From positions 62,001 to 126,000 of the forward strand of contig JAUWBD010000001.1 of the NCBI GenBank assembly GCA_030605125.1: a stretch of 64,000 nt of DNA. Direction: 5' to 3'. The notes under the pieces are model-generated. The model saw only the letters and a program-made list of their open reading frames with translations, did not search any database and was not told the origin of the DNA. This document shows, piece by piece, positions 1 to 10,900 of the stretch. The stretch's first letter is position 1, and every line of letters starts with the position of its first letter. Made by a program: the position numbers and the translations under genes. This DNA is from Verrucomicrobiota bacterium (GTDB lineage: Bacteria > Verrucomicrobiota > Verrucomicrobiia > Opitutales > Opitutaceae).

Positions 1-256
1 CCTTGGCCCGGCTTTGGTCGAGCACCGCGGTCTGGCGCGCGGAGATGCCGAGGCCGATCCGCGGCGGGGGAGCGCCGGGCGCGATCTCCGCGACCTCCAC
101 CCGCACGGTCAGCGTGGAGCCGTCGTGGTCCACCGCGTAGGCCACCCGCGGCGTCGCGCCGTCGGAGAGGATCGTGAACGCCGGATCGGCGAGGAGAGCG
201 GCGGAGCACGACAAGAGCCCGATCAGGGCGCGAAAAAACGGGGGCGAGCGAAACAT
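1..256 (-). CDS. Secreted protein, N-terminal fragment (runs off left edge)
   Basis: Reverse-strand frame from ATG at 256 is open to the edge: MFRSPPFFRALIGLLSCSAALLADPAFTILSDGATPRVAYAVDHDGSTLTVRVEVAEI...; clear signal peptide. Not in the ORF track because it has no stop in the window. Confidence 0.6.
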   Translation of the reverse strand, partial: MFRSPPFFRALIGLLSCSAALLADPAFTILSDGATPRVAYAVDHDGSTLTVRVEVAEIAPGAPPPRIGLGISARQTAVLDQSRAK

Positions 257-308
257 GGCGGCGAGGTCTCGGGGTTAACGGAAAGCGGGTAGCCGGGGCG
301 GGGTCGAT

Positions 309-2069
309 TCAAGGCGAGCGCACGAACCAGCACACCGCAAAGGGCGGCAGCGACACGTCGCCCAAGGCCGGACGCGAGTCGGCGATCGCGTCGCGCCACG
401 CGCCCTCGGGCAGGCGCACGGCGGCGGTGGCGGAGGCGACGTTGTGACAGGCGAGCACGGTCTGGCCGGTCGCGGCGTCGCGCCGCAGCACGGCGAACAC
501 GGACGGGCCGAGGTCGGGGATCTCCTGCGCGGCGTCCGGATGAAAGGCCGGCAAGGTCGCGCGCAGGTCCAGCAGGCGCTTGATCCGGGCGAGCACGCGG
601 GCGCGCAGGCCGCCAGGATCGGCCAGCTCGCGCTCGAGCGCGGCGACGTCGAAGGAGGAGCGGTTGATGCTCCGCGCCCGGCCGGTCGAGACGACGAGCG
701 CCTGGTCGTTGCGCGTGCCGAGCATCGCGGGCAGATAAAAGGCCGGCACGCCCATCAACGCCATCGGCACGGCCTGCGAGAGCACGAAGCGGTCGATCTG
801 CTCGTCGAGCGGACGCGCGGCGGCCGGGTCGTTGAGCGCGTCGAAGTAGGTCACGTTGAGCTCATAGAAGGAGACGGAGCCGTCGGCGTTTCGCTTGCCG
901 GTGATGTCGCCGCCGTGGCGCCTCGCGAGGTCGCAGAGTTCCTGGCGCTGCACCTCGGTCAGGATGCCCTCGGTCGGACGCATGCCGATGCCGTCGTGCG
1001 TCGCCGTGATGTTGAGATAGGTCGCGCGCGGGCCGATGTAGTCGAGCGTGGCGGCCCAGCGGGTGAGCACGCTCGCGTCGCCCGAGTGGAGCGCCCAGAG
1101 CAGCAGCGGAGGCAGCGAGAAGTTGTAGATGATCTGGGCCTCGTCGCCGCGCTCGCCGAAGTAGCTGACGTTCTCCTTGTGCGGGACATTGGTCTCGGTG
1201 AGCAGCAGCAGATGCGGCGCGGCGAGGTCGAGGAGATCGCGCCAGAGCTTGATGATCTCGTGCGTCTGCGGGAGGTGCGCGCAGGAGGTGCCCAGCTCCT
1301 TCCAAAGGTAGGGGATCGCGTCGAGCCGCAGCATCGACGCGCCGCGGACGGCGTAGAAGAGCAACACGTCCGTCACCTCGACGAGCACGGCGGGATTGCG
1401 GAAGTTGAGGTCAACCTGGTCGGCCGAAAACGTCGTCCAGAGCCACTCGACGCCGCGCACGGTCTCGAAGGGATGCAGCAGCGGAAGATTCCGCGTGCGC
1501 AGCACCGAGGAGGTGTCGGTGCCCTCGGGGATAGCGACCGCGAAATCCGCGCGCGCCGGATCGCCGGAGCAATGTCCCTTCACATAGTCGCTGTGCTGCG
1601 AGACGTGGTTGACCACCGCGTCGAAGACCAGGCGGTAGTCGGCGGCGAGCGCCTCGACATCGTCCCAGTCGCCGAGGTCTTCGCGGACCTTGCGGTAGTC
1701 GATCACGGAAAACCCGTCGTCGCTTGAAAACGGAAAGTGCGGCAGCAGGTGCACCAGGCTCACGGAAGAGCCCAGATGTTTGCGCAAAAACGCACCCAGC
1801 GCGCGGAGCGGCATTTGGCCGGCCTCACGAATCGTGTCGCCATAGGTGATGAGCATGGCGTCCCGCTCCGACCACCCCTCGGCGCGCGCGGGCGGCATCT
1901 CCGCGCGCCGGGTCAGCGCGAGCGCGATCAACGCGTCGGCCAGCGGGCCGCCGGTCTCGCGACCATAAACAAGCGCCACCCGCGCCCGGACGGAGGCCAC
2001 GATCTCGGCCTCGGAGCGAAGATGCGGCGACGGGGTCGCGATGGTTTCGGTTGATTGAAGAACGTTCAT
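309..2069 (-). CDS. GH13 subfamily 18-like sucrose/glucosylglycerate phosphorylase family protein
   Basis: Motifs GGFSVIDYRKVREDLGDWDD, DAVVNHVSQHSDYVKG, DQVDLNFRNPAVL, MLRLDAIPYLWKE, LLTETNVPHKENVSYFG, NITATHDGIGMRPTEG. Start MNVLQSTET chosen over the upstream M at 2147, which would overlap the next gene. Confidence 0.85.
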   Translation of the reverse strand: MNVLQSTETIATPSPHLRSEAEIVASVRARVALVYGRETGGPLADALIALALTRRAEMPPARAEGWSERDAMLITYGDTIREAGQMPLRALGAFLRKHLGSSVSLVHLLPHFPFSSDDGFSVIDYRKVREDLGDWDDVEALAADYRLVFDAVVNHVSQHSDYVKGHCSGDPARADFAVAIPEGTDTSSVLRTRNLPLLHPFETVRGVEWLWTTFSADQVDLNFRNPAVLVEVTDVLLFYAVRGASMLRLDAIPYLWKELGTSCAHLPQTHEIIKLWRDLLDLAAPHLLLLTETNVPHKENVSYFGERGDEAQIIYNFSLPPLLLWALHSGDASVLTRWAATLDYIGPRATYLNITATHDGIGMRPTEGILTEVQRQELCDLARRHGGDITGKRNADGSVSFYELNVTYFDALNDPAAARPLDEQIDRFVLSQAVPMALMGVPAFYLPAMLGTRNDQALVVSTGRARSINRSSFDVAALERELADPGGLRARVLARIKRLLDLRATLPAFHPDAAQEIPDLGPSVFAVLRRDAATGQTVLACHNVASATAAVRLPEGAWRDAIADSRPALGDVSLPPFAVCWFVRSP

Positions 2070-2088
2070 GAAAAAAATCGCTTCGTGC

Positions 2089-4065
2089 CTACTCGACGCG
2101 CACGCGCCACGGGAGCGGCCCCTCGGGATCACGGCGCACCACGCCAAACCAGCGGGTGTTCCAAGGGTGGCCGTTCTCGGCCCACATCAAACGGGTTACC
2201 CGGTCGTCCGCGTGGCGATGCGCCCAGACGATCGACGCGCCGAGATCGCCCCCGGCCGGCCACGCGTCCGCGCCCATCAGGGCGTAGGGCACGAACAGTT
2301 CTCCTTCGAACTCGCCCGGGCCGATCCGCCGCCAACGGCCCGTCAGACCCGGCACGCCGGACGGCGAGGAATCGCCCGCCCGCAGCGCGAGCAGGCCGTC
2401 GTCCCGCAGGCGTCCGTCGATCCAGAAATACGGCCCGACCGTGCCCAGTTCATCCGAGGGGCGCGGGTCGAAATAGAGCGTGAACGTATCCCGCTCGATC
2501 TCTCCGGTCGCGCGAAAGGCGACCCCCACCCCGTCGCGTCCGGCCCGGAAGGCCCAGTGAAGATAACACTCCCGCCGCTCCGCGCGGTGGTCGGCCGGTC
2601 CGCGCGTCCACCGCGCCTGCACGGGCTCGCCAACCGGCACCCAACGCGCCCCGACCCATTCCGCGAGATCGCCGTCGGCCTCGATATCGCCCGAGGCGGC
2701 GGCGGCAAAGCGCACGTAGGCCAGCTCGGCACCGAGTCCGAGCGAGCCCTCGCCGCTCGCGATGGTCTCGGATATTGGCACGCGGCCAAGCTCGGAATCC
2801 TCGGGCCACGCGACCGTGGTCTCGCGCACGCCTCCGCCGGTCTCGAAGCGCGCGACGGCGCGCGGCGCGGCGACTACCACCCGCTCGCGCAGCCAACGCG
2901 CGTCGGGCCGAAGCGGAGCCGCGAACGCGAAAGCCCGTGAGCCATCGCCGTGATAGTCCACCGCCTGCAGGTGGAGAAATAGACCAGGACGGGCCGTCTC
3001 CGGCCACACGAAGACCAGCTCGCCCGTTTCCCCTATGTCGAGGGCGTAGCCCAGCCGTTCATGTCTTTCGTCCTGGGTAAATGGATACAGCGCCAGGCTG
3101 CCCGCGCGGGCCCGGCCGGAGGCGTTTTTCAAACGAAGCCGCGAAACCAGCCGTCCGTCCGCGCCGCCCTCGGTCATGGCGGTGACTTGCAAAGCGGGCG
3201 CCGGCGCGCGACCGCCGATGGTATCGAAGACCGCCCGCGCGATGCGCGCGTGCCCGGCCGCGTTGGGATGGATCGTATCGCCTCGCCCGCCGGTCTCGAC
3301 CAGCGTCGTGAACGGCTTCGAATAATGCGCGGGGAAAAGCGGCCACATCGCGCGGGCCGCCGCCTGCAAGTCGGCGCCGCCCTCGCCCCAGATCGCGTCG
3401 AAGGTCGGCGCGACCGGCGCGTCGAGTTCGCGGCCCAGCTCACGCAGCGCGGCCGCGAAGACGACCGTGCGGAAGATCGACGCCTCCGGCGGCGGCGGAG
3501 CTTTGTCGGTCGGCAGGGGCGTGATGTTGATGTGCGGCGTGGGCTCGAGCAGGACGACGTCCGCGCCCTGCGCCCGCAGTCGCTCCACCAGCCAGCGCGT
3601 CTGTTCCAGGTAGGCGGCTAGCGGCGAACCCGCCGCCTGATCGTTGAGCCCAAACAGGATCAAGGCCAGATCGGCCCCGGCCGGCGCGATGTCCCGCTCC
3701 CAACGGCGCACGGCGGCGTCCACGCTTCGTCCGGCAAAGGCGGCGCGCTCGACGCGGATCGACGCGGTGACCGTCGCTCGTGTGAGCAGACCCGCGAGAA
3801 TCTCCGGATACGGCCCGGTCGCGGTCACCGAATCGCCAATGGCAAGCAGGGTGAAGGGCTCTCCTCGCAGCAACTTCTCCCCGCCTCGCGGGAGGGCGCG
3901 GCGAAGGGCGACGAGGTCGATGCTTGCCTCCTCCGCCGTGAGCGTGAGCCGGTCCTCGACCGCCTCCATCCGCCCCGGCTCGCTCCAATTGATCGCGCCG
4001 AGCACGGGCCGGAGAATAGTCGGCCCGGCCACGAACAAAAAAAACAGAAGCACGCTGCGCATCAT
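2089..4065 (-). CDS. Secreted SGNH/GDSL hydrolase with C-terminal CBM9-like domain
   Basis: Signal peptide MMRSVLLFFLFVAGPTILRPVLG; GDSVTATGPYPEIL, GLNDQAAG, DTIHPNAAGHARIA blocks; C-term IEADGDLAEWVGARWVPV...FTLYFDPRPSDELG.. CBM9-like. Start moved downstream from 4398. Confidence 0.75.
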   Translation of the reverse strand: MMRSVLLFFLFVAGPTILRPVLGAINWSEPGRMEAVEDRLTLTAEEASIDLVALRRALPRGGEKLLRGEPFTLLAIGDSVTATGPYPEILAGLLTRATVTASIRVERAAFAGRSVDAAVRRWERDIAPAGADLALILFGLNDQAAGSPLAAYLEQTRWLVERLRAQGADVVLLEPTPHINITPLPTDKAPPPPEASIFRTVVFAAALRELGRELDAPVAPTFDAIWGEGGADLQAAARAMWPLFPAHYSKPFTTLVETGGRGDTIHPNAAGHARIARAVFDTIGGRAPAPALQVTAMTEGGADGRLVSRLRLKNASGRARAGSLALYPFTQDERHERLGYALDIGETGELVFVWPETARPGLFLHLQAVDYHGDGSRAFAFAAPLRPDARWLRERVVVAAPRAVARFETGGGVRETTVAWPEDSELGRVPISETIASGEGSLGLGAELAYVRFAAAASGDIEADGDLAEWVGARWVPVGEPVQARWTRGPADHRAERRECYLHWAFRAGRDGVGVAFRATGEIERDTFTLYFDPRPSDELGTVGPYFWIDGRLRDDGLLALRAGDSSPSGVPGLTGRWRRIGPGEFEGELFVPYALMGADAWPAGGDLGASIVWAHRHADDRVTRLMWAENGHPWNTRWFGVVRRDPEGPLPWRVRVE

Positions 4066-4361
4066 AAGGGGAAATCCAAGCGGTGAACCGCCTCGGGGTG
4101 CCTGTAGAGTCCCCAGCGTGCTCGTCCGGACAAGACGAGGCTCCGTGTATGGATTGTGTCTGCGCGCGCCGCCCGCCGCGCCGGAACTACCATGCCGCTC
4201 CGCCGACTTCGTTGACCCGCCACCCCGTGACTCTGCGGACAGGGCAAGCAACGGGCACGCCCGCGCTGTATCTATTCTGTGCCGCTCCTCAAGGCGCGCC
4301 CGCTCCCGCATAGGGTGAATCCACCGAAGTTTCCGCCGCAGCTCCCCCCGCCTACCCCGAC

Positions 4362-5843
4362 ATGACTGCCCTTTCGTCCACCCGACCCCGCCCTTCACGA
4401 GTCTCCTCCGCCGCGCTCACCGCGGTCGTCGCGCTGCTCGCCGCAGGGTCCCTGACGAGCCACGCGCAGGCCGCGGAAGTGCGTATGTCCGCCTCCGCCA
4501 CCGGCGCCGCCACCTGGCGCGCGGCGGGCAACTGGAGCACGCGCACCGTGCCCACGATCCACGACGACCTCATCTTCGATTACTCCAACTCCACGACGGT
4601 CGTCTCCATGGCGCTTCATACCGCGCCAAACGATACCTTCGTCGCCCGCAGCCTCACCTTCGGCTCGGCCTCGGGCCCGGCGCTCGAGGCGTTTTCGCTG
4701 CTCAACGGCAACAGCGGCCAAACCCCGCGAACCCTCACGCTGGCCACCGGCGCGATCACCGTCGCCACTCAGGTCAAAGGCCCCCAATCGATCTTGTCGA
4801 ACCATGGCGTGATGACCTTGGTCGCCGCCGACGCCTCGTTTGAGATAAACAACCTCTCCGCTCAACCGCTCGGCATCCAGGCCAACCTGTCCGACGAAGC
4901 GGCCGGCACCTCCCTCACCCTCGGCGGCACCGGATTGATCAGCCTCGACCGCCCCAACACCTTCGCCGGCACCACCACGCTCCTCTCCGGCGCGCACGTT
5001 CGCCTCGGCCATCCCGCCGCGCTCGGCGCGAGCGCTTCCGTCGCCATCGCCCCGGGGGCCGCGCTCGATCTGGCCAACACCAGCGATACGGCCATCGCCG
5101 GCCTGAACGACCACAACGGCGGCGGCGGCGTCGTCACCCGCTCGGCCGCCAGCGCCGCCCGCACGCTCGTGCTCAACGGCCCCGGCACCTACTCCTTCGG
5201 CGGCGTCCTTCAAACCCACGGCACCGCCCACAACCGCAACTTTCAGCTGCGGATCGAGGGCGGCGGCACCCATCGTTTTTCCGGCGCCAGCACCCACGGC
5301 GGCACCACCACCGTGCTCGACGGCACCCTCGTCGTCGCCAACACCATCGGGTCCGCCACCGGCTCCGGTGCCGTGAATCTCGGGCCGAAGGGCAGGCTCG
5401 CCGGCAACGGCGTCATCACCGGCACCGTCAACACCGATCCGGGCGGCGGCACCGCCCGCGTCACCCCAGGCGAAAACGGCCCCGGCGTCCTCACCTTGGG
5501 CGGGCTGAATTTCGGCGACAGCGGCCAGGGGGCCCTCTTCACCTTCGCCCTCGGCACCGAGTCCAGCCGCATTCACGTGACCGGCAACATCCGCGGCACG
5601 CCGACCGACGGCTCGCTCGTGCTCGACTTCACCGAAGCCGGCGTCATCGCCCCCGGTCGGCCCTACACGCTCGTCACTTGGGAAGGGACCGCCCTCAACC
5701 TGAGCCCGGGCAAGTTCGTGCTCGGCGACGACAGCACCGCCGCCGGCTATGTATTGGATCGCAACTACGGCCGTGGCGGCTGGCGCCTCGACCAATCCGG
5801 CAAGGCGCTGAGCGTGCGCTTCTCCGCCACCCCCACCCGCTGA
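4362..5843 (+). CDS. Autotransporter-associated beta-strand repeat protein lacking a PEP-CTERM
   Basis: Signal peptide; TWRAAGNWSTRTVPTIHDDLIFD, NTFAGTTTLLSGAHVRLGHPAALG, THGGTTTVLDGTLVVANTIGSATGSGAVNLGPKGRLAGNGVITG repeats. Confidence 0.8.
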   Translation: MTALSSTRPRPSRVSSAALTAVVALLAAGSLTSHAQAAEVRMSASATGAATWRAAGNWSTRTVPTIHDDLIFDYSNSTTVVSMALHTAPNDTFVARSLTFGSASGPALEAFSLLNGNSGQTPRTLTLATGAITVATQVKGPQSILSNHGVMTLVAADASFEINNLSAQPLGIQANLSDEAAGTSLTLGGTGLISLDRPNTFAGTTTLLSGAHVRLGHPAALGASASVAIAPGAALDLANTSDTAIAGLNDHNGGGGVVTRSAASAARTLVLNGPGTYSFGGVLQTHGTAHNRNFQLRIEGGGTHRFSGASTHGGTTTVLDGTLVVANTIGSATGSGAVNLGPKGRLAGNGVITGTVNTDPGGGTARVTPGENGPGVLTLGGLNFGDSGQGALFTFALGTESSRIHVTGNIRGTPTDGSLVLDFTEAGVIAPGRPYTLVTWEGTALNLSPGKFVLGDDSTAAGYVLDRNYGRGGWRLDQSGKALSVRFSATPTR

Positions 5844-5953
5844 GCGCTCGCCCTCCCCCTTTTCCCGCTTTCTTCGCGAATCCTCGCCCCACTTCCCGGC
5901 CACCGGTCGGGCCCTCCCGGTCCAGCTCAACACCACCCAACACCCTACCCTCG

Positions 5954-7837
5954 ATGAAATCACGCAACCTCGGCGCCCTCGCATTGGTCGGCTGCACGCT
6001 CTCCTATGCGCAAACCACCTACGACATCAACGCCAACGGCACCTGGATAACGCCCGGCACCTGGAGCCCCGCCTCCGGTGCCGCCGGCCCGCTCGCCGCC
6101 GATCACATCAACATCACCGGCATCACCGCCAATCGCACGGTTTCCCTTCCCGGTGGCCAAACCAACGGCGATACCGCCGGCACCTACACGATCACCAGCC
6201 TAAGCTTTGACCATGACACCTACACCGCATCCTTCGTGGGCGAAAGCAACAGTGGGAACCCTACGCTGAATATCATCGGTGATCTGACGAAAGATGGCGC
6301 CGCCAGCCTCTTCTTCCAGAATCGCCCATCGGCCAATCTCGGCATTTCCGTCGGCGGAAACTTGCTGGTTTCCGAGGGGCTGTTGGACTTTGGCGTCACC
6401 GGCAACCATGGGTTGCGCGTCTTGACCGTCGCCGGCTCGACCACCGTCCGTTCCGGTGCGGAGATACGGCTTTCGGCTCTGGCCACGACCTCTTTCGGCA
6501 CCACTACGATAGACTCCGGCGGTGCGATTTCCGTTCGTGCCTCTGGCAATCGAACCTTTAATTTCAACGGTCTTTCCGGCGCGGGCGCTTTGAACGTGAC
6601 CAACAGCGACACGAGCAATGCGCGCACCCACACGGTGGACTTCACGCCCGCCGCCGGCTCCCACCAATTTTCCGGCGCTATCACCGGCTCGGCCGTCGGC
6701 ACCGGCGCGCTCACCCTCGCGATTTCCAAATCCGGCGCCGGACACCAGGCGCTCACCGGTGCGATCACCGGCCTGAACGGCCTCGTCACCGTCAACGCCG
6801 GCGTGCTCGAGTTCGGCGGCTCCAGCTCGCTCACCACCGGCAACACCCACCTCGCCGGCGGCATCCTCGGCCTCGGCAATAGCAACCTCAACCGCAACCT
6901 CGGCACCGGCGCCGGCCAGATCCGCCTCACCGCCGCCGGCTCCGGCTTCGCCGCCTACGGCGCAGACCGCACCGTCACGCTCGAGGGCAACGCCGCGCTC
7001 TCGTGGGGCCAGACGAACTTCACCCCGGGCTCCAACCTCGCCCTCGGCCACTCCACCGCCACCCACAAGGTCACCCTCACCAACGCCATCAACCTGAACA
7101 ACAACGCCCGCACCTTCACCGTCGGCGACGGCGCGGCCGCCGTGGACGCCGAGCTCTCCGGCGTCATCAGCGGCACCGGCGCCTCCGCCCTCGTCAAGGC
7201 CGGTGACGGCGCGCTCGCCCTCACCGCGGCCAACACCTACGTCAACGGCACCACCATCTCCGCCGGCACCCTGATCGCCGACAACGCCACGGGCTCCGCC
7301 ACCGGCACCGGCTCGGTCTCGCTCGCGGCCGGCGCCACCCTCGCCGGCGGCGGCACCGTCTCCGGCCTCGTCACCACCGGCGGCGCCACCAGCGTCATTC
7401 GCGCCGGCGGCATCACCGACTTCCTCACCCTCTCCGGCGGCCTCAACGCCTCCGCCGGCGCCACCTTCGACGCCTCTTTCGGCACCACCTCCACGCGGGT
7501 CGATGTCGGCGCCTTCACCGGCAGCGCCTCCTCCGGCGGGCTTATCCTCAACATCGTGCAGAGCGAGGGCGTGCAGACCGGCATCGCCTACACGCTGTTC
7601 ACCTTCAGCTCCGCGTCCGGGCTCGACTACTCCGACCTCGCGCTCTCCGCGCAGAGCATCGCCGCCGGCTTCACGCTCGACACGTCCTACGGCAACGGCG
7701 GCTGGATGATCGACGCCAACAGCGTCCGCGTGCAGTTCTCCTCCACCGTCATTCCCGAGCCGTCCTCCTTCGCCCTGCTCGCGGGCCTCGCCGGCGCCGG
7801 CATGGTGCTCACCCGCCGCTCCTCGCGCAGAAGCTAA
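5954..7837 (+). CDS. Autotransporter-associated beta-strand repeat protein with PEP-CTERM sorting signal
   Basis: MKSRNLGALALVGCTLSYAQ signal; NTYVNGTTISAGTLIADNATGSATGTGSVSLAAGATLAGGGTVSG; C-term VIPEPSSFALLAGLAGAGMVLTRRSSRRS. Confidence 0.88.
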   Translation: MKSRNLGALALVGCTLSYAQTTYDINANGTWITPGTWSPASGAAGPLAADHINITGITANRTVSLPGGQTNGDTAGTYTITSLSFDHDTYTASFVGESNSGNPTLNIIGDLTKDGAASLFFQNRPSANLGISVGGNLLVSEGLLDFGVTGNHGLRVLTVAGSTTVRSGAEIRLSALATTSFGTTTIDSGGAISVRASGNRTFNFNGLSGAGALNVTNSDTSNARTHTVDFTPAAGSHQFSGAITGSAVGTGALTLAISKSGAGHQALTGAITGLNGLVTVNAGVLEFGGSSSLTTGNTHLAGGILGLGNSNLNRNLGTGAGQIRLTAAGSGFAAYGADRTVTLEGNAALSWGQTNFTPGSNLALGHSTATHKVTLTNAINLNNNARTFTVGDGAAAVDAELSGVISGTGASALVKAGDGALALTAANTYVNGTTISAGTLIADNATGSATGTGSVSLAAGATLAGGGTVSGLVTTGGATSVIRAGGITDFLTLSGGLNASAGATFDASFGTTSTRVDVGAFTGSASSGGLILNIVQSEGVQTGIAYTLFTFSSASGLDYSDLALSAQSIAAGFTLDTSYGNGGWMIDANSVRVQFSSTVIPEPSSFALLAGLAGAGMVLTRRSSRRS

Positions 7838-7880
7838 ACCGAAAAACCGTCGCGCGCCCCGCGCCCGTTCCACCTCCCTC

Positions 7881-7916
7881 GCTCCGCGACCTCGCGTCGC
7901 GGAGCCTTTCTTTTCC
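7881..7916 (+). terminator. Rho-independent terminator-like hairpin
   Basis: GCTCCGCGAC-CTCGC-GTCGCGGAGC perfect 10-bp stem followed by CTTTCTTTTCC. Confidence 0.75.
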
Positions 7917-7919
7917 TCC

Positions 7920-10900
7920 ATGTTCACCCTGCCCCGCCTGCTCGCTCTTGCCGCCCTGGCCGCCTCCGCCGCCCTGGCCAGCCCCTACGATGTCGCGCCG
8001 CTCGCCCCGGCGCCCACGCTCGACGGCCGCCCGGCGGAGTGGACCTCCCTGCCCGCCCTCGCGCTCTCCGGCGACAGAGGCCCCGCCTCCGTCCGTCTCG
8101 CCCACGACTCCACCCACTTCTACGCCTTCGTTGAAGTCGCCGACCCCAGCCCGCTGCGCAACTCCGCCGCCCAGCCCCAAGAGATGCTCAAGGGCGGCGA
8201 CGCCGTCGCCCTCTACTTCAACCACCCCGACACCGGCCCCCAGCGCGTCATCCTCGGCAAGCTCGAAGGCGAGACGCTCATCTACGTCCACCGCCCGCGT
8301 TCGGAAGTTAAACAGCCGCACGTCTTCAGCTCTCCCGTCGGCTCCGTCGCCTTCGACTACGTCGGCCCGCTCGCCGACGCCCGCGCCGCCTTCCACACCA
8401 CCCGCGAAGGCTACTCGGCCGAGATCGCGTTGCCCTGGAGTTCCCTCGGCTTCCGCTCTCCGCCCGCCGCGTTCGGCTTCGATCTTCAGGTCATCTACTC
8501 CGATCCGGCCGGCTCCCACAACGTCGGCTTCGCCTGGCTCCACGCCACCAACAGCCCCGGCCACACCGTCGAAGATCTCCCCTCCGAGGCCGCCCTCTAC
8601 CCCGACACCTGGGGTCGCGCCGTTCTCGCCGACGGTGTCGCCCGCGCCGGCAGCGCCCCGCTCCCGTCCGCTCCCCAAGCGCCCGCCCCGGCCGCGGGCG
8701 AGACCATCGTCCTCGATCTCCCCCGCGAGGGACGCCTCACCGTCAACATCCTCGACCGAGACGGCTGGATTCTTCGCGAACTCGTTCTCGCCGAGAAAAA
8801 GAAAGCCGGCCGCCACGAGATCCGCTGGGATGGCCGCGACCGCTACGGCGACCTGCTCCCGCCCGGCGACTACCGCTGGAAAGCCATCCTCTTCGACGGC
8901 ATGGGCACCCGTTTCGCCGGCTCCGTCGGCAACTCCGCCCGCCCGCCCTTTCGCACCGCGGACGGACGCGGCTCGCTCGGCGGGCAACACGGCCCGCAGG
9001 GCGTCGTCGCCGCCGACTCCGGCGGCGTGTATATCGGAGGCGGCCTGCAGGAGGGCGAACCGTCCTTCCGCAAGATCGACCCCAAGACCGGCGTCTCCCT
9101 CTGGAAACGCGGCCCCGGCGGCTTCCAAGGCGTGATCGCTGTCGCCGCCGACGAAGGCTTCACCGCCCTCATCAGCACCAAAGGTCGCAACCCTCACCGC
9201 ACCGCCGCGCTCGCCCTCGTCAACCCCGACAGCGGCTCCACGCTCCGCATCGGCTCGCGCACCGAGATCGACCTCGACGACATCCCTTCCGGCCGGCCCG
9301 AGGTGCCCGGCCTCGTCATCGCCGGCGGCCGCGCCATCTACAGCAACACCGCCGCGAAGAATCTCGGCGTCATCCGCCTCGCCGACGGCCAACGCCTCCC
9401 CTCCATCCCGCTCGACGCCTCCGGCCTGGCCCGGCTCGACGAGCACACCCTGCTCGCCTGCGTCGGCACGAGCATCGTCCGCCTCGACCTCCGCACCGGC
9501 GCCACCACGCCCGTCGTCACCGGCCTCGCCGCTCCGCGCGCCATCGCCGTCGAGCCCGGCACCGGCAACGTCTTCGTCAGCGACCTCGGCGACAGCCAGC
9601 AGATCAAGAAATTCACCCGCGACGGCAAACCGCTCGCCACCTTCGGCCCGGCCGGTGGCAAACCCCGCTCCATGCCGGTTTACGATCCCATGGCTTTCCG
9701 CGAGGTCACCGGCCTCGCCTTCGCCGCCGATGGCACCCTCTGGATGAAAGAGACCCACCACACGCCGAAGCGTTTCGTCCGCATCACCGCCGACGGCAAA
9801 TGGATCGAGGACTTCTGCGGCCCCGTCGCCTACAACGTCTTCGGCCCCGACCTCGACGACGTATCCACGATCTACTACAACCCGTCGCCAAAGACCTCCT
9901 CCGTCTTCATCGAGACCCGGGTGGACTACGCCGGCTACGCCGCCGACCCCGCCCGCCCCGGCAACTGGAAGATCACCGCCCTCCACGACCTCGCGCTCGG
10001 CGCCGACGGCGAGAGCGCCAACCCGCTTCTCGAGGAGGTGGCGAAAAACGGCTACGGCCACGTCATCGCCTTCAAGGCCGAGGGCGGCCGCCGCTTCCTC
10101 TTCCGCCTCTCCAAGTTCAACCGCGCCTCCGCCCCCGATGGCGCCGGCCTCTGGGTCTGGGAAAAGGACCGCTGGCTGCCCTTCGCCTTTCTCAGCGCCG
10201 ACGAGAAGCGCGGCGGCCTCTCCTGGCGCGACCTGAACGGCGACGGCCTCGTGCAGGAAAACGAGCGCTTCGCCCCCGCCGCCTACGATCGCTTTGCCTG
10301 GATCGACCGCGACCTCTCCCTCCACGGCACGCAGGGCCGCCACCGCCCCGCCAAGATCGATGCCGCCGGGCTCCCGGTCTTTGCCGACGGCACTTTCACG
10401 CCCTACGCCGCCCCGGGCGAACCCGCGCTCCAAGGCTCCAACGTCTTCGTCTCCCACCAGCGGGACGGCGCGGTTTACTACGCGATCAACCACGGCCCGC
10501 ACCGCCACAACAGCTTCTGGGACCGCGCCACGGAGAACCGCGTGGTCAAGATCGCCGACGGCAAGGTCCAGTGGATCACCGGCCGCAACGATCCGCGCGA
10601 CCACTTCACGAGCTTCAGCACGATGTCCGGCATCGCCGGCGTGGTGGACGACATCCTACTCGTGCATAACGTCGAGCCTTCCACCTTCATCGGCTACACC
10701 ACCGACGGCATGCTCCTCGGCAACGTCGCCGCCGACCCCGACGGCTCCAAGCCCGGCGTCGGCGGCACCGCCATCTACATCGAGCACTTCACCGGCCTCT
10801 TCCTGAAAGACGAACCGACCGGACGCCGCCTGCTCTTTTACGTCGTCAGCGGCGACGACCGCGTCGTCGAGGTCACCGGCCCAGGCCGCGTCGAGCGTTT

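Noticed and set aside
444-1727. Long + strand ORF antisense to the GH13_18-like gene
   Set aside because: Low-complexity Arg/Gly/Val-rich translation; opposite frame encodes clear catalytic motifs. GC-rich shadow ORF.
6200-10604. Long minus-strand ORFs (6200..7927, 7809..10604) opposite the PEP-CTERM and propeller genes
   Set aside because: Gly/Ala/Glu/Val-rich translations without domain logic, opposite well-supported genes.
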